43,349 nt of DNA, taken from Clostridiales bacterium PH28_bin88. GTDB lineage: Bacteria; Bacillota; PH28-bin88. How positions within the stretch are numbered: the stretch's first letter is position 1; each line of letters begins with the position of its first letter. The position numbers were made by a program, and so were the translations under genes. Shown one piece after another: positions 9,019 to 21,397 of this stretch. Location of the stretch: the NCBI GenBank assembly GCA_000987045.1, contig LAKY01000008.1:1-43349 (forward strand), written 5' to 3'. Below the pieces are notes generated by a model. That model saw nothing but the letters and a program-made list of their open reading frames with translations, did not search any database and had not been told where the DNA came from.

Positions 9019-9408
9019 CTAAACCCTTCTACGTTTGGGCGGCCGGCACCCGTTATGGGGGATAGGGGTCACGTCCTTGATCATGCTGACCTCCAGACCG
9101 GCGGCCTGCAGGGAGCGGATAGCCGCTTCCCGGCCGGCGCCGGGCCCCTTGACAAAGCATTCCACTTCTTTCATTCCATGCTCCATGGCTTCCTTGGCAG
9201 CCGACTCCGCCGCCAATTGCGCAGCGAAAGGAGTACTCTTGCGGGACCCTTTGAATCCCATCCCCCCGGCTGTCGCCCATGAGATGGCGTTTCCGGCCTT
9301 ATCGGTAATGGTAACGATGGTATTGTTAAAAGTGGACTTGATATGAGCGATGCCGCTTTCCACATTTTTGCGATCTCTTCGCCTGGTACGAGTAGCTCTT
9401 TTAGCCAA
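9019..9408 (-). CDS. rpsK: 30S ribosomal protein S11
   Basis: A 129-residue S11 of the 30S platform. The blocks [32 protein letters not shown] and the C-terminal [18 protein letters not shown] are diagnostic. The start is TTG with GGAGG 9 bases before it; there is no ATG upstream in frame. It follows rpsM by 21 bp. Confidence 0.97.
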   Translation of the reverse strand: MAKRATRTRRRDRKNVESGIAHIKSTFNNTIVTITDKAGNAISWATAGGMGFKGSRKSTPFAAQLAAESAAKEAMEHGMKEVECFVKGPGAGREAAIRSLQAAGLEVSMIKDVTPIPHNGCRPPKRRRV

Positions 9409-9429
9409 TGGTTTTTCCTCCTCTCCTAC

Positions 9430-9801
9430 CTATTTTTTACGCCGTACGCCCACTGTCCTGCGAGGGCCCTTACGGGTACGGGAATTGGTTTTGGTGCGCT
9501 GTCCCCGGACCGGCAGTCCCCGGCGGTGCCTTAAGCCCCGGTAGCTGCCGATTTCCATCAATCGCTTGATATTCAAGGAGACTTCCCGCCGCAGGTCTCC
9601 CTCCACCGTATAGTTCTTGTCAATAACCTCTCTCAGCCTGTTAACCTCGTCCTCAGTCAGGTTACGCACCCTGGTGTCGGGATTGACACCGGTACGGTCC
9701 AGGATCTGCTGGGCCGTAGAACGGCCAAGACCATAGATATACGTAAGTGCGACTTCTACTCGCTTATCCCTGGGAAGGTCCACTCCGGCAATACGCGCCA
9801 T
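9430..9801 (-). CDS. rpsM: 30S ribosomal protein S13
   Basis: A 123-residue S13, the head protein that bridges to the 50S subunit. It begins [20 protein letters not shown] and carries [17 protein letters not shown] and the basic tail that nears the P-site tRNA. It is spaced 15 bp from rpmJ. Confidence 0.97.
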   Translation of the reverse strand: MARIAGVDLPRDKRVEVALTYIYGLGRSTAQQILDRTGVNPDTRVRNLTEDEVNRLREVIDKNYTVEGDLRREVSLNIKRLMEIGSYRGLRHRRGLPVRGQRTKTNSRTRKGPRRTVGVRRKK

Positions 9802-9816
9802 AGCTTAACACCTCCA

Positions 9817-9930
9817 TTATCCCTGTTTCTGTTTGTGCTTGGGATTCTCACAAATAACCATTACTTTGCCTTTACGTTTAATAATCTTGCATTTCTCGCA
9901 AACGGGCTTGACCGATGGCTTGACCTTCAA
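9817..9930 (-). CDS. rpmJ: 50S ribosomal protein L36 (zinc-binding form)
   Basis: A 37-residue L36, [20 protein letters not shown] at the start and [10 protein letters not shown] at the end. Cys11, Cys14, Cys27 and His32 form the zinc site of the C+ form. The start codon is TTG: no ATG exists in the right place and GGAGG lies 7 bases before it. It lies between infA and rpsM, its usual position. A period-7 repeat array lies just upstream of its ribosome binding site. Confidence 0.95.
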   Translation of the reverse strand: MKVKPSVKPVCEKCKIIKRKGKVMVICENPKHKQKQG

Positions 9931-9949
9931 ATGGAAACCCTCCTCCTTC

Positions 9950-9984
9950 AGTGGCTAGTGGTCAGTGGTCAGTGGTCAGTCGCC
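9950..9984. repeat. Heptamer tandem array in the infA-rpmJ gap
   Basis: Five consecutive 7-mers on the plus strand: AGTGGCT, AGTGGTC three times, then AGTCGCC. The array ends next to the ribosome binding site of rpmJ. It is the most regular member of the dispersed period-7 family in this window. Confidence 0.85.
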
Positions 9985-10025
9985 CTAACCAGTCCACCAA
10001 CCGATAAGAAGCCAGTCTATCAGGG

Positions 10026-10244
10026 TTATTTAAAACGATAAACAATCCGTCCCCGGGACAGGTCGTAAGGCGACAATTCCACCGTTACCCGGTCGCCGGG
10101 TAGGATACGGATAAAGTTCATGCGAATCTTACCCGAAACATGGGCCAACACCTTGTGTCCGTTGGCTAGCTGCACGCGAAACATAGCGTTCGGCAGCGGT
10201 TCCACCACAGTACCTTCCACTTCGATAACGTCTTCTTTAGCCAT
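10026..10244 (-). CDS. infA: Translation initiation factor IF-1
   Basis: A 72-residue IF-1 of the S1-like OB fold ([20 protein letters not shown] at the start, RGRIVYRFK at the end), which occupies the 30S A site during initiation. The ATG was chosen over an upstream TTG because the GGAGG abuts that TTG and cannot serve it. Located after map and the KOW gene, before rpmJ, as in many Clostridia. Confidence 0.96.
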   Translation of the reverse strand: MAKEDVIEVEGTVVEPLPNAMFRVQLANGHKVLAHVSGKIRMNFIRILPGDRVTVELSPYDLSRGRIVYRFK

Positions 10245-10272
10245 GAAGTATCTCAACCTCCTTGTTAAACAC

Positions 10273-10557
10273 TCATTCTTCCTGCTCTGCCCAGAGCCGG
10301 CTGATGGCCTGCCTTATTTCCGCATTGGTTACTGCCTCTCCGGCATTTAACCGGGACGCAATTTCCGGCGCTACCTTCTTGGTTACGTGCAGGTGCTTTA
10401 CATTCTTACGCTTTGGCCGGTCCAGCCTGCGTATGTCACCGTCGACCACGTAAACAAAAAAGTCATCTATGGTTTTCACCACCAGGTAAGGTCGGTCCTT
10501 GTCGCGGCCAGCCTTGGAACAGACCAGTTGGCCCACTTCCGGTTTCAGTATCACCAT
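10273..10557 (-). CDS. KOW-domain RNA-binding protein (L14e-like)
   Basis: A 94-residue basic protein. Its N-terminal half ([20 protein letters not shown] then [17 protein letters not shown]) has the shape of the KOW/SH3-like fold seen in eukaryotic-type ribosomal L14e/L6e. The C-terminal part is a predicted helix. Homologues sit between map and infA in many Clostridia; function is unproven but ribosome association is likely. ATG with GGGGGG before it is preferred, although a GTG at 10581 overlaps the map stop as GTGA and could add eight residues. Confidence 0.85.
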   Translation of the reverse strand: MVILKPEVGQLVCSKAGRDKDRPYLVVKTIDDFFVYVVDGDIRRLDRPKRKNVKHLHVTKKVAPEIASRLNAGEAVTNAEIRQAISRLWAEQEE

Positions 10558-10577
10558 TAGCGCCCCCCTTGGTTCGG

Positions 10578-13271
<2,694 letters not shown>

Positions 13272-13712
13272 CTAGATCACCTCTACTTTGCCGCCAGCGG
13301 TCGTGATCTTTTCACTCGCTGACTTGCTAAAGGCGTCGGCTTGTACTGTGAGGGCGCGGTCAAGCTCGCCTTCACCGAGAATCTTCACCCCGTCTTTAAG
13401 GGACTTGATGATGCCGGCCTGCAGCAACAGTTCCGGCGTAACCACGGTCCCGGCGTCAAAACGGTTCAGTTCCCCCAGGTTGACGGCCACTATTTCCTTT
13501 TTAAAGATGTTAGTAAAACCACGCTTGGGAATGCGCCGGTAGAGGGGCATCTGCCCACCCTCAAAACCGCGCCGGACGCCACCACCGGAGCGGGCTTTCT
13601 GGCCCTTGTGCCCGCGCCCGGAGGTCTTGCCCAATCCCGAACCAATCCCCCGGCCGACCCGGGTGGCTTTGGGACGAGCCCCGGCCGCCGGCTGTAATTC
13701 GTTTAGTTTCAT
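13272..13712 (-). CDS. rplO: 50S ribosomal protein L15
   Basis: A 146-residue L15. The glycine- and lysine-rich N-terminus ([21 protein letters not shown]) that threads into 23S rRNA is diagnostic, followed by [10 protein letters not shown]. It abuts secY without a gap and follows rpmD by 11 bp. Confidence 0.97.
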   Translation of the reverse strand: MKLNELQPAAGARPKATRVGRGIGSGLGKTSGRGHKGQKARSGGGVRRGFEGGQMPLYRRIPKRGFTNIFKKEIVAVNLGELNRFDAGTVVTPELLLQAGIIKSLKDGVKILGEGELDRALTVQADAFSKSASEKITTAGGKVEVI

Positions 13713-13723
13713 GGATTTACCTC

Positions 13724-13912
13724 CTAGGCTTCGATTTCTTCCACCGAAACCAGGTGCATGAGCTTCCGCACCTGCCCGCGAATGTCCGGCGTATCGTTCT
13801 TGATGACGCTGCTGTGCAGCTTGGTTAGCCCCAGGGCCCGCACTGTCTGCCGCTGGTCTTCGGGCTTGCCGATAAAACTTTTTACCAGGGTGATCTTCAG
13901 TTTCTTCGCCAA
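13724..13912 (-). CDS. rpmD: 50S ribosomal protein L30
   Basis: A 62-residue L30 of the short bacterial form ([19 protein letters not shown] then [10 protein letters not shown]). The start is TTG; a run of Gs precedes it at workable spacing and no ATG fits. It sits between rpsE and rplO in the spc order. Confidence 0.95.
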   Translation of the reverse strand: MAKKLKITLVKSFIGKPEDQRQTVRALGLTKLHSSVIKNDTPDIRGQVRKLMHLVSVEEIEA

Positions 13913-13924
13913 AATGTTTCCCCC

Positions 13925-14425
13925 CTACCCGAGCAGCTCTTCCACGGTTTTGCCCCGGAGCTTCGCCACCTGCTCAGCCCTTTTCAGGCTTTTAAGGCCG
14001 GCCAGCGCGGCATAAACCATGTTGTTGGCGTTGGCGGATCCCAGGGATTTCGTCAGGATATCCCGCACCCCCGCCAGCTCCATCACCGCCCGCACAGGCC
14101 CACCGGCGATGACACCAGTACCTTCGGAGGCAGGCTTCATCATTACCCTGCCTGCACCGAATTGACCGATGGCCTCGTGAGGTATGGTAGTACCCACCAG
14201 CGGCACCTTGATCAGGTTCTTCTTGGCATCTTCAATCCCTTTGCGGATCGCCTCGGGTACCTCTCCCGCCTTACCCAGGCCGGCGCCCACATGGCCGTTA
14301 CCGTCACCTACCACGACCAGGGCGCTGAAGCTAAAACGGCGACCACCTTTAACCACTTTCGCCACCCGGTTAATAAAAACCACTTTTTCGGTGAGTTCCA
14401 GGTTTTTAGCGTCGATACGTGCCAT
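13925..14425 (-). CDS. rpsE: 30S ribosomal protein S5
   Basis: A 166-residue S5, which helps form the mRNA channel and decoding accuracy. The N-terminal double-stranded RNA-binding fold includes [20 protein letters not shown], the loop associated with spectinomycin resistance in other species, and appears wild type. The [20 protein letters not shown] block marks the C-terminal domain. Confidence 0.97.
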   Translation of the reverse strand: MARIDAKNLELTEKVVFINRVAKVVKGGRRFSFSALVVVGDGNGHVGAGLGKAGEVPEAIRKGIEDAKKNLIKVPLVGTTIPHEAIGQFGAGRVMMKPASEGTGVIAGGPVRAVMELAGVRDILTKSLGSANANNMVYAALAGLKSLKRAEQVAKLRGKTVEELLG

Positions 14426-14441
14426 TTACTTCCCTCCTGTT

Positions 14442-14810
14442 TTAGAAATCCAGGCCTGCTTCCCTGGCGCCTTCAGCCAGGGCGGCAATTCGCCCGTGGT
14501 AGAGATTCCCGCCCCGATCAAATACCACCTGCTTGATGCCTTTAGCCAGTGCCTTCTCGGCTACCAGCCGGCCGACCATTTTTGCCGCTTCCACGTTTCC
14601 ACCCGCGGATACCTGCCCTTTTAGGGCCGGGTCCAGGGTAGAGGCAGCAACCAGGGTGGTGCCATTATCGTCATTAATCACTTGCGCATAGATGTGGTTC
14701 AGGCTGCGAAAGACGCTTAACCGCGGGCGCTCCGCCGTTCCGCTGATCTTGTTTCTTACCCGCTTGTGTTTTGCTTCCCTGATTGCCTTACGATCCACCT
14801 TATTGAACAC
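14442..14810 (-). CDS. rplR: 50S ribosomal protein L18
   Basis: A 122-residue L18, which binds 5S rRNA. The GTG start ([20 protein letters not shown]) has GGGAG eight bases before it and gives the family length; the frame stays open to 14888 but the extra 26 residues do not resemble L18. Diagnostic blocks are [20 protein letters not shown] and [20 protein letters not shown]. Confidence 0.95.
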   Translation of the reverse strand: MFNKVDRKAIREAKHKRVRNKISGTAERPRLSVFRSLNHIYAQVINDDNGTTLVAASTLDPALKGQVSAGGNVEAAKMVGRLVAEKALAKGIKQVVFDRGGNLYHGRIAALAEGAREAGLDF

Positions 14811-14891
14811 CCATCTCACTCCCTTCGAAATCAGCCTGCAGTCGGGTCGGTATGGGCCAATAACTGTTGGCTTACAACCGGTTATCAATGT

Positions 14892-15449
14892 TTATTTCTT
14901 CTTACCGCCCTTACCTCCGCCAGCCTTACCAACCTTCCGGCGGATAAACTCGCCCTCGTACTTGATGCCTTTACCCTTATAGGGTTCCGGTTCACGCACC
15001 GCGCGAATATTGGCTGCAAAGGCCCCCACCTTTTCCTTGTCGATCCCCTTAACACTGATTTTGGTGGGCGCGGGAACTTCGATCTCCAGCCCATCCCCGG
15101 GAACCATTTCCACCGGGTGGGAGTAACCCACGGTCAGGACCAGCTTGTTCCCCTGCTTGGCAGCCCTGTAACCCACGCCGGAGAGTTCCAGTTTTCGCTC
15201 AAACCCCTTGGTAACACCCTCCACCATGTTGCTTAAGAGCGCCCTGGTCAGGCCGTGGAGAGAACGGTGTTCCTTTGCGTCAGAAGGGCGTCCTACCATC
15301 AGTTTGTTATCTTCGATCTTAATCTCCATGTCCTTGTGGAACTCTTTGGAAAGGTTGCCCTTTGGTCCCTTGACGCTAACCACACTGCCCTCTATCTTTA
15401 CCTCAACCCCGGCGGGGATTGGGATCGGCATTCTCCCAATTCGGGACAT
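14892..15449 (-). CDS. rplF: 50S ribosomal protein L6
   Basis: A 185-residue L6 beginning [17 protein letters not shown], with the two tandem L6 folds and the C-terminal [19 protein letters not shown] block near the sarcin-ricin loop. The tail is unusually Gly-Lys rich ([11 protein letters not shown]). The gap to rpsH (111 bp) holds nothing I recognise. Confidence 0.97.
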   Translation of the reverse strand: MSRIGRMPIPIPAGVEVKIEGSVVSVKGPKGNLSKEFHKDMEIKIEDNKLMVGRPSDAKEHRSLHGLTRALLSNMVEGVTKGFERKLELSGVGYRAAKQGNKLVLTVGYSHPVEMVPGDGLEIEVPAPTKISVKGIDKEKVGAFAANIRAVREPEPYKGKGIKYEGEFIRRKVGKAGGGKGGKKK

Positions 15450-15560
15450 TCCGTTGCACCTCCTGTTTCACTGGCTTCGACTTATTCCTTCGGTCATCTG
15501 GTAGCGGTTCTTGCCTGATGGTATTGCGTTAACAGCTTGCACCAGTCATCAGCACTAACC

Positions 15561-15959
15561 TTACCAGATGTAACAGATTACCTCGCCGCCTACGCCCTCT
15601 TTGCGCGCCCGCTTGTCAGTCATAATACCCTTGGAGGTGCTAATGACAGCGAGGCCCAGCCCCCCCAGCACCCGGGGGATCTCGTCTTTCCTGGCATAAA
15701 CCCTGAGGCCCGGCTTACTGATCCGCTTCAAGCCGGTAATTACCTTTTCCCGGTTGGGGCCGTACTTTAGGTACAGTCTCAACACACCTTGTTTGCCGTC
15801 ATCGATGTACTCGACGTCCTTTATCAACCCTTCATCCTTCAAAATGTTGGCCATCGCCCGCTTCATCTTGGAAGATGGGATTTCCACCGTATCCTGGTAA
15901 ACCGTATTGGCATTACGGATCCGCGTGAGAAAATCAGCAATCGGATCTGTCATGACCAT
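15561..15959 (-). CDS. rpsH: 30S ribosomal protein S8
   Basis: A 132-residue S8, an early 16S central-domain binder that also represses the spc operon in E. coli. Diagnostic [16 protein letters not shown] and the C-terminal [19 protein letters not shown] are present. Of two in-frame ATGs I chose the first because GGAGG is nine bases before it; the second (MTDP) would start six bases later. Confidence 0.96.
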   Translation of the reverse strand: MVMTDPIADFLTRIRNANTVYQDTVEIPSSKMKRAMANILKDEGLIKDVEYIDDGKQGVLRLYLKYGPNREKVITGLKRISKPGLRVYARKDEIPRVLGGLGLAVISTSKGIMTDKRARKEGVGGEVICYIW

Positions 15960-15999
15960 GCACAACAACCTCCTTCCGTTTCTTCCTCCATTACCAGTA

Positions 16000-16185
16000 T
16001 TACCAACTGGCCTTGGTCACGCCGGGAATCTCACCCCTGTAAGACAATTCCCTGAAGCAGATCCGGCACATACCGAACTTTCTCATATAGGCGTGCGGGC
16101 GGCCACAGATCTTGCACCGGTTATATCCACGCACCTTGAACTTGGGTGCCCTTTGTTGCTTTTCGATCATGGATGTTTTGGCCAT
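16000..16185 (-). CDS. rpsZ: 30S ribosomal protein S14, type Z (zinc form)
   Basis: A 61-residue short S14 with two CxxC pairs (CKICGRPH and CRICFREL) that bind zinc. This form is typical of Firmicutes, Actinobacteria and thermophiles; zinc-independent paralogues elsewhere often replace it under zinc starvation, but none is in this window. It follows rplE and precedes rpsH. Confidence 0.96.
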   Translation of the reverse strand: MAKTSMIEKQQRAPKFKVRGYNRCKICGRPHAYMRKFGMCRICFRELSYRGEIPGVTKASW

Positions 16186-16265
16186 GTGCTTGGTATTCCC
16201 CCCCTTGTCGATGTAATTTGAGTGTTGGCTATTGCGCAGCGCTAACTTTTAAATTCGCTGTAGTG

Positions 16266-16808
16266 TTAGGCTTCGCGGAACGGCATGCCCATCAGCCGGA
16301 GCATTTCACTGGCTTCTTCGTCACTCTTCGCTGTGGTTACGAAGACCACGTCCATGCCGCGCACCTTGTCAATTTTGTCGTAATCGATTTCCGGGAAAAT
16401 CAACTGTTCTCTCAGCCCCAAGGTATAGTTACCACGCCCGTCAAAGGCTTTAGGGGAAACCCCGCGAAAGTCGCGAACCCTGGGCAGGGCTACGTTGATC
16501 AGCCTGTCCACAAACTCCCACATGCGCTCCCCGCGCAAAGTGACCTTTACGCCAATAGGAACACCAGCCCGCAGTTTAAATGCAGCGATAGACTTCTTGG
16601 CCCGGGTAATCAACGGCCGCTGACCGGTGATAGCCATGATGTCCGCTACCGCTCCATCCAGCGCTTTGGGATTTTGCGTAGCCTCGCCGACGCCCATGTT
16701 AATGATTACTTTTTCAAGCCTGGGTATCTCCATGACGTTTTTGTACCCAAACTTTTCTTTCAAGGCAGGCTTAACCTCCTTGAGGTACTTGTCCTTTAGC
16801 CTGGCCAT
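16266..16808 (-). CDS. rplE: 50S ribosomal protein L5
   Basis: A 180-residue L5, which binds 5S rRNA and contacts the P-site tRNA. Visible blocks are [19 protein letters not shown], the [20 protein letters not shown] loop and [20 protein letters not shown]. Standard position between rplX and rpsZ. Confidence 0.97.
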   Translation of the reverse strand: MARLKDKYLKEVKPALKEKFGYKNVMEIPRLEKVIINMGVGEATQNPKALDGAVADIMAITGQRPLITRAKKSIAAFKLRAGVPIGVKVTLRGERMWEFVDRLINVALPRVRDFRGVSPKAFDGRGNYTLGLREQLIFPEIDYDKIDKVRGMDVVFVTTAKSDEEASEMLRLMGMPFREA

Positions 16809-16831
16809 AACTTGACCCCCTTCCTCAGCCG

Positions 16832-17161
16832 CTACTTATCCAGTACTTCACCGCATTTCTTGCAGTATCTTACCTTGCTGCCGTCTTCCAGGTATTTCCT
16901 GCCTACCCTTGTAGGATTATTGCACCGGTTGCAGTAAACCATTACATTAGAACCGGCCAGGGGAGACTCCTTTTCCATTATCCCTCCCTGGGGCGCCTTT
17001 TGGGTGGGTTTGGTATGGCGTTTAACGATGTTGGCTCCCTCCACAATTACAGTGCCCTTGTCGGGATTGACCTCCAACACCTTACCTTTTTTACCGATGC
17101 TCTTACCTGCGATGACTACCACCGTATCGCCTTTTTTGACATGCATCTTAGGTGCTGCCAA
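16832..17161 (-). CDS. rplX: 50S ribosomal protein L24
   Basis: A 109-residue L24, an assembly initiator with an N-terminal KOW fold ([20 protein letters not shown]). The C-terminal part has two Cys pairs (YCNRCNNP and YCKKCGEV), a likely zinc ribbon. The TTG start has GAGGTG seven bases before it; the next ATG (MHVKKGD, 17146) lacks a ribosome binding site but remains possible. Confidence 0.95.
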   Translation of the reverse strand: MAAPKMHVKKGDTVVVIAGKSIGKKGKVLEVNPDKGTVIVEGANIVKRHTKPTQKAPQGGIMEKESPLAGSNVMVYCNRCNNPTRVGRKYLEDGSKVRYCKKCGEVLDK

Positions 17162-17197
17162 TGAGTTTCACCTCGCTTGTACGTATTCCACTGAGGC

Positions 17198-17566
17198 CTA
17201 AATCACTTCCGGCGCCAGAGAAACAATTTTCATGAAGTCTTTCTCCCTCAGTTCCCTGGCGACGGGTCCAAAGATACGAGTACCCCGGGGGTTCCCCTGA
17301 TCGTTAATAATCACCGCCGCGTTTTCGTTGAACTTGATATATGAGCCGTCGGGACGTCTCACCTCTTTGGTGGTACGTACCACCACAGCCCTGACCACTT
17401 CACCCTTCTTGACCACGCCGCCTGGCGTCGCCTCTTTTACGGAAGCAATGATGATATCGCCCACAGAGGCATACCGCCGCTGCGAGCCTCCCAGGACGCG
17501 AATACACAGCAGCTTTTTGGCGCCTGTATTATCTCCGACCTTTAGCATGGTCTCAGCCTGAATCAT
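17198..17566 (-). CDS. rplN: 50S ribosomal protein L14
   Basis: A 122-residue L14 beginning [20 protein letters not shown], ending [15 protein letters not shown]. It forms intersubunit bridges and the docking face for L19 and RsfS. It lies between rpsQ and rplX; the 137 bp gap to rpsQ shows no gene or clear structure. Confidence 0.97.
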   Translation of the reverse strand: MIQAETMLKVGDNTGAKKLLCIRVLGGSQRRYASVGDIIIASVKEATPGGVVKKGEVVRAVVVRTTKEVRRPDGSYIKFNENAAVIINDQGNPRGTRIFGPVARELREKDFMKIVSLAPEVI

Positions 17567-17703
17567 CGTGCTAACCCCCTTTACATGTCCGATTTCCTTT
17601 CAGGCCGCAGATCAGTGACTTCCTACCTGCAGCCCGATGGTGCCTCCCAGGACCGGTGAAGCCAAGAGGCATCCAATCCATCAATGAGCCCGATCCCCGA
17701 AAT

Positions 17704-17964
17704 CTATACCTCGGGAGCCTTTTCCAGTACCTCAACCACCCGCCACCTTTTTTCCTTACTGAGTGGTCTGGTTTCCATAATCCTTACGAGGTCGCCTACC
17801 CGGCACTCGTTGTTTTCGTCGTGAGCCTTAAAGCTGTTGCTGCGCCGAACAGTTCGCCCATAAAGACCTGCCCGGTCAAAGGTTTCTACAGATACCACCA
17901 CGGTCTTGTCCATTTTATCGCTTACTACTCGACCGGTCCGAGTCTTTCGTGCAGCTCTCTCCAC
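17704..17964 (-). CDS. rpsQ: 30S ribosomal protein S17
   Basis: An 86-residue S17, an OB-fold primary 16S binder ([20 protein letters not shown], then [20 protein letters not shown]). I chose GTG with GGGGG nine bases before it, which gives the family length; an ATG at 18003 would add 13 residues and has only a weak AGGCGA site. Confidence 0.93.
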   Translation of the reverse strand: MERAARKTRTGRVVSDKMDKTVVVSVETFDRAGLYGRTVRRSNSFKAHDENNECRVGDLVRIMETRPLSKEKRWRVVEVLEKAPEV

Positions 17965-18079
17965 GAACCGTATCCCCCTTTCAATTTGCCTTCCGGAGAT
18001 CATTCGCCTGCATTTGAAACAGCTACCTTACCAGGTATCTTTCCGGAAGCCACTTCATTAACTTTTTTCCATCCGTCAC

Positions 18080-18107
18080 CAGTCACTAGCAACTGGTCAC
18101 TGATCAC
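18080..18107. repeat. Heptamer array after rpmC
   Basis: Plus-strand 7-mers CAGTCAC, TAGCAAC, TGGTCAC, TGATCAC share a trailing AC and a period of 7; CCGTCAC directly before may be a fifth. The block is also a near-palindrome (CCAGTC / AACTGG). It begins within the stop codon of rpmC. A close relative lies after rpsJ at 22779. Confidence 0.75.
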
Positions 18108-18313
18108 GCTTTGTGCGCGTTTTCTTTAATTTCCCTTTCCCGCAAGACAGTCTTAGCCCGGGCGATGTTACGTCTCACCACACGGATTCGCATGGGATTA
18201 TCCAGTTGCCCTGTAGCCAGTTGAAACCGCAAATTGAACAGTTCCTGCTTGAGGTCGTCTACCTTACGCTCCAGTTCAACTGTGGTCAGGTCCTTGATCT
18301 CATTCAGTTTCAT
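18104..18313 (-). CDS. rpmC: 50S ribosomal protein L29
   Basis: A 69-residue L29, a two-helix protein at the exit tunnel that helps dock SRP and trigger factor. The [20 protein letters not shown] and [18 protein letters not shown] blocks are diagnostic. Its start lies inside the 3' end of rplP. A GTG at 18325 with GGAG before it would add four residues. Confidence 0.94.
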   Translation of the reverse strand: MKLNEIKDLTTVELERKVDDLKQELFNLRFQLATGQLDNPMRIRVVRRNIARAKTVLREREIKENAHKA

Positions 18314-18737
18314 TTGCGTCACCACCCACTCCTGCTCGTTTCACAAACTTGGTCTTGAGAGGCAACTTGTGAGCCGCCAGGCGCATGGCTTCCCTTGCCA
18401 CTTCCTCGGTAACACCCGCCAGTTCGAAGAGGATCCGGCCCGGTTTCACCACCGCCACCCAGTATTCCGGGGCGCCCTTACCGCTGCCCATACGGGTCTC
18501 GGCCGGTTTAGCCGTCACCGGTTTGTCCGGAAAGATCTTGATCCAGACTTTACCGCCCCTCTTGATATATCTGGTCATGGCCACACGGGCGGCTTCAATC
18601 TGCCGGCTGGTGATCCATGCAGGCTCTGTGGCCTGCAGACCGTATTCACCAAAGACAATTTCATTACCCTTGGTGGCTTTTTCCCCCGGCCTGGTCAGAT
18701 GCTGTTTGCGGTGTTTAACCCTTTTCGGCATTAACAT
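18300..18737 (-). CDS. rplP: 50S ribosomal protein L16
   Basis: A 145-residue L16 ([13 protein letters not shown] at the start, [20 protein letters not shown] and [20 protein letters not shown] inside), which positions the A-site tRNA. GGGGG is ten bases before the first ATG; a second ATG two codons later is also possible. It overlaps rpmC by 14 bp. Confidence 0.96.
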   Translation of the reverse strand: MLMPKRVKHRKQHLTRPGEKATKGNEIVFGEYGLQATEPAWITSRQIEAARVAMTRYIKRGGKVWIKIFPDKPVTAKPAETRMGSGKGAPEYWVAVVKPGRILFELAGVTEEVAREAMRLAAHKLPLKTKFVKRAGVGGDANETE

Positions 18738-18740
18738 GGG

Positions 18741-19400
18741 CTATTTTCCCCCTTCCTGGGCAGCGCGCCTTGTCTCGGGCAGAACCTCACCCTTGTAAAT
18801 CCAGCACTTCACACCGATCTTGCCGTAGGTGGTGTTGGCTTCAGCAAACCCATAGTCAATATCGGCGCGCAATGTGTGCAGGGGTACCTTCCCCTCAGCA
18901 TACCACTCGGTGCGGGCAATTTCCGCCCCACCCAACCGGCCGGCACACATGATCTTGATGCCTTCCGCGCCTAACCGCATAGCCCTGGAAACCGTCTGCT
19001 TCATAGCCCGCCTGAAGGAAATCCGCTTTTCCAATTGGGCGGCTACATTTTCCGCCACCAACTGGGCGTCCAGTTCGGGTTTCTTGATTTCGACGATATT
19101 CAGGTTAACCTGGCGACCACTGAGCTGTTCCAGGTCTTTCCGCAGTTTTTCCACCTCGGTACCGCCCCGGCCGATGACGATACCCGGTTTGGCCGTATGG
19201 ACCGAAACCTTTACCCGGTTGGCAGTCCTTTCGATCTCCACGCCGGAAATCCCAGCCTGGTATAATCTCTTTTTAATATAACGGCGGATCTTCAGATCCT
19301 CGTGCAGCAGGTTACCATATTCCTTATCGGCATACCACTTGGCATCCCAGTCTTTAATAATCCCGATGCGAATCCCCTTGGGATGTACCTTCTGACCCAC
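18741..19400 (-). CDS. rpsC: 30S ribosomal protein S3
   Basis: A 219-residue S3, part of the mRNA entry helicase. It contains a KH domain with the GxxG loop in [21 protein letters not shown] start, GGAGG seven bases upstream inside the end of rplV, two bases after its stop, implying coupled translation. Confidence 0.97.
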   Translation of the reverse strand: MGQKVHPKGIRIGIIKDWDAKWYADKEYGNLLHEDLKIRRYIKKRLYQAGISGVEIERTANRVKVSVHTAKPGIVIGRGGTEVEKLRKDLEQLSGRQVNLNIVEIKKPELDAQLVAENVAAQLEKRISFRRAMKQTVSRAMRLGAEGIKIMCAGRLGGAEIARTEWYAEGKVPLHTLRADIDYGFAEANTTYGKIGVKCWIYKGEVLPETRRAAQEGGK

Positions 19401-19402
19401 AA

Positions 19403-19741
19403 TCAGACCTCCTTCTCGCTGACGACCACGGTAATATGGCTGGTTCTCCTGCGCATCAGGTCGGCCCGGCCCATCGCCCTCGGTTTGAAGCGTTTCCAGG
19501 TGGGACCCTGATCCACATATACTTTAGCAACATAAAGGTCATCCGCGTTCATTTCGTAATTGTGTTCCGCATTAGCCACCGCCGATTTAACAACCTTTTC
19601 CACGGCGGCAGACGCCCGCTTGGGAGTAAACTTGAGGATGGCCAGGGCATCTTTCACGTTTTTACCCCGGATCAGGTCCACCACCTGCCGCACCTTGCTG
19701 GGTGATATGCGCACGAACTTGGCAATCGCTTTAGCTTCCAT
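19403..19741 (-). CDS. rplV: 50S ribosomal protein L22
   Basis: A 112-residue L22 with the [19 protein letters not shown] start and a C-terminal beta-hairpin ([20 protein letters not shown]) that lines the exit tunnel near the macrolide site. No sign of the duplications seen in resistant mutants elsewhere. Confidence 0.97.
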   Translation of the reverse strand: MEAKAIAKFVRISPSKVRQVVDLIRGKNVKDALAILKFTPKRASAAVEKVVKSAVANAEHNYEMNADDLYVAKVYVDQGPTWKRFKPRAMGRADLMRRRTSHITVVVSEKEV

Positions 19742-19772
19742 GTGCTTCTTGTAAACCCCCTCTCTTACCAGC

Positions 19773-20057
19773 CTATTTCAGGCTTGTGGAACGCTCGGTG
19801 TGTGCTCCGTGCCCCTTAAACAGGCGGGTGGGAGCAAATTCACCCAGCTTGTGTCCGACCATGTCTTCGGTGATGTATACCGGTACGTGTTTGCGTCCAT
19901 CGTGCACAGCGAGGGTATGCCCAACCATCTGGGGGAAGATAGTAGAACGCCGGGACCAGGTCTTGATCACCCGCTTTTCACCGGCCTCGTTCATTTTTTC
20001 AATCTTTGCCAACAGCCCTTCTTCACAGTACGGGCCTTTCTTTAAGGATCTGCCCAT
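19773..20057 (-). CDS. rpsS: 30S ribosomal protein S19
   Basis: A 94-residue S19 ([19 protein letters not shown], then [21 protein letters not shown]). AAAGGAGG precedes this ATG; the frame remains open to 20174 but that extension runs through a repeat-like hairpin and is not S19. The gap to rplB carries that hairpin. Confidence 0.97.
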   Translation of the reverse strand: MGRSLKKGPYCEEGLLAKIEKMNEAGEKRVIKTWSRRSTIFPQMVGHTLAVHDGRKHVPVYITEDMVGHKLGEFAPTRLFKGHGAHTERSTSLK

Positions 20058-20104
20058 TCCCTGGTTTGCCTCCTTTCGGTTAGCGATCAGCCTTGCAGCT
20101 ACGC

Positions 20105-20175
20105 CATGGGGACGGTTCCATCGTCTCCCCTTCGGCCCTTCGCTACGCTTCGGGGACGCTCGAACCGTCCCCATG
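20105..20175. repeat. Long inverted repeat (REP-like hairpin) between rplB and rpsS
   Basis: Perfect 14 bp arms CATGGGGACGGTTC and GAACCGTCCCCATG enclose 43 bp that again contains complementary G/C tracts (CGTCTCCCC and CGGGGACG). Elements with a GGGGACGGTTC core are, to my recollection, scattered in clostridial genomes; I cannot verify that here. It interrupts an otherwise tight ribosomal operon and has no T-run. Confidence 0.75.
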
Positions 20176-20198
20176 ACTCCGCTATCTTTTAAATTATG

Positions 20199-21029
20199 CT
20201 ACTTACTACGGGGTTTTACGATCATCTTGTCGGAAGGCTTTTTCTTCTTCCGGGTTTTCCCTCCGGTAGCCGGTTTCCCCCATGGGGTAACGGGGTGTTT
20301 CCGGCCGATAGGCGACCGGCCTTCACCACCACCGTGGGGGTGGTCCACCGGGTTCATCACCACACCGCGGACAGTGGGCCTGATGCCCATCCATCGTGAG
20401 CGACCCGCCTTACCAACCGACACGTTTTCATGCTCCAGGTTACCTACCTGCCCGATGGTGGCCTTACAGGTCAAGAGCACCAGCCGCACCTCGCCCGAAG
20501 GCAGGCGAACGTGGGCATATGCCCCTTCTTTCGCCATTAACTGGGCGGATCCGCCGGCAGAGCGTACCATCTGGGCGCCTTTACCCGGCTTTAACTCGAT
20601 GTTATGGATTACGGTACCTACAGGGATGTTCTTCATCGGCAACGCATTGCCGGTTTTAATGTCGGCGTCGGGTCCGGACGTCACCATGTCTCCCACCCGG
20701 AGACCATTGGGTGCGAGGATATAGCGCTTCTCCCCATCCGCATAATTCAGAAGCGCGATGTTCGCCGAACGGTTGGGGTCGTACTCTATAGTGGCCACCT
20801 TGGCGGGGATACCATCCTTGTCGCGTTTAAAGTCAATGATGCGGTACTGCCGCTTGTGCCCTCCACCCTGATGGCGTACTGTCAGCCGGCCCTGGGCATT
20901 ACGCCCACCCTTTTTTTGCAAGGGCGCCAGCAGGGATTTCTCCGGCTCGGTACTGGTAATTTCTTCAAAAGTAGATACCGTCATCTGCCGCCTTCCTGGC
21001 GATGTCGGTTTGAACTTCTTGATGCCCAC
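20199..21029 (-). CDS. rplB: 50S ribosomal protein L2
   Basis: A 276-residue L2, needed for subunit association and peptidyl-transferase integrity. The conserved [15 protein letters not shown] loop with the key histidine is present, and the lysine-rich tail ([14 protein letters not shown]) is intact. GTG start ([14 protein letters not shown]) with GGAGG eight bases upstream; the longer open frame to 21065 would include that site. Confidence 0.97.
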   Translation of the reverse strand: MGIKKFKPTSPGRRQMTVSTFEEITSTEPEKSLLAPLQKKGGRNAQGRLTVRHQGGGHKRQYRIIDFKRDKDGIPAKVATIEYDPNRSANIALLNYADGEKRYILAPNGLRVGDMVTSGPDADIKTGNALPMKNIPVGTVIHNIELKPGKGAQMVRSAGGSAQLMAKEGAYAHVRLPSGEVRLVLLTCKATIGQVGNLEHENVSVGKAGRSRWMGIRPTVRGVVMNPVDHPHGGGEGRSPIGRKHPVTPWGKPATGGKTRKKKKPSDKMIVKPRSK

Positions 21030-21074
21030 TAAGGTTCCCTCCTTACCAAAAAGCAATTGATACACTTACCTAAT

Positions 21075-21109
21075 CAGACTTCCGACTTCTCACTTCCCAC
21101 TTCTCTTAT
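21075..21109. repeat. Heptamer array after rplW
   Basis: Plus-strand 7-mers CAGACTT, CCGACTT, CTCACTT, CCCACTT and a decayed CTCTTAT keep ACTT in register. The array starts at the rplW stop codon and fills the gap to rplB. Confidence 0.75.
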
Positions 21110-21396
21110 TACAGGCCCTCCAGTATTTGGATCTTGTCTCCGGGCTTCAAGGTTACCACAGCCTTCTTGCGTTCGGGGGTGATACCCTCAAAACGACCCT
21201 GTCGTCTCTTTTTGCCCCTAACCGTTAAGGTGTTAACGTTCAAAACAGTAACCCTGAAAAGTTCTTCCACGGCCCTCTTGATTTCCACCTTGTTGGCCCG
21301 TTTATCTACAATGAAGGTATACTTATTGTCCTGCATCAATCCCGTAGACTTCTCGGAAACCACGGGCTTCAGCAATATTTCCTGGGGTCTGCGCAT
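21109..21396 (-). CDS. rplW: 50S ribosomal protein L23
   Basis: A 95-residue L23 ([18 protein letters not shown], then [20 protein letters not shown]), the exit-tunnel docking site of trigger factor and SRP. Its ATG follows the rplD stop by one base, so the two are translationally coupled. Confidence 0.97.
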   Translation of the reverse strand: MRRPQEILLKPVVSEKSTGLMQDNKYTFIVDKRANKVEIKRAVEELFRVTVLNVNTLTVRGKKRRQGRFEGITPERKKAVVTLKPGDKIQILEGL

Positions 21397-21397
21397 T

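Noticed and set aside
20058..20174. 39-residue N-terminal extension of S19
   Set aside because: Runs through the REP-like hairpin and the rpsS ribosome binding site.
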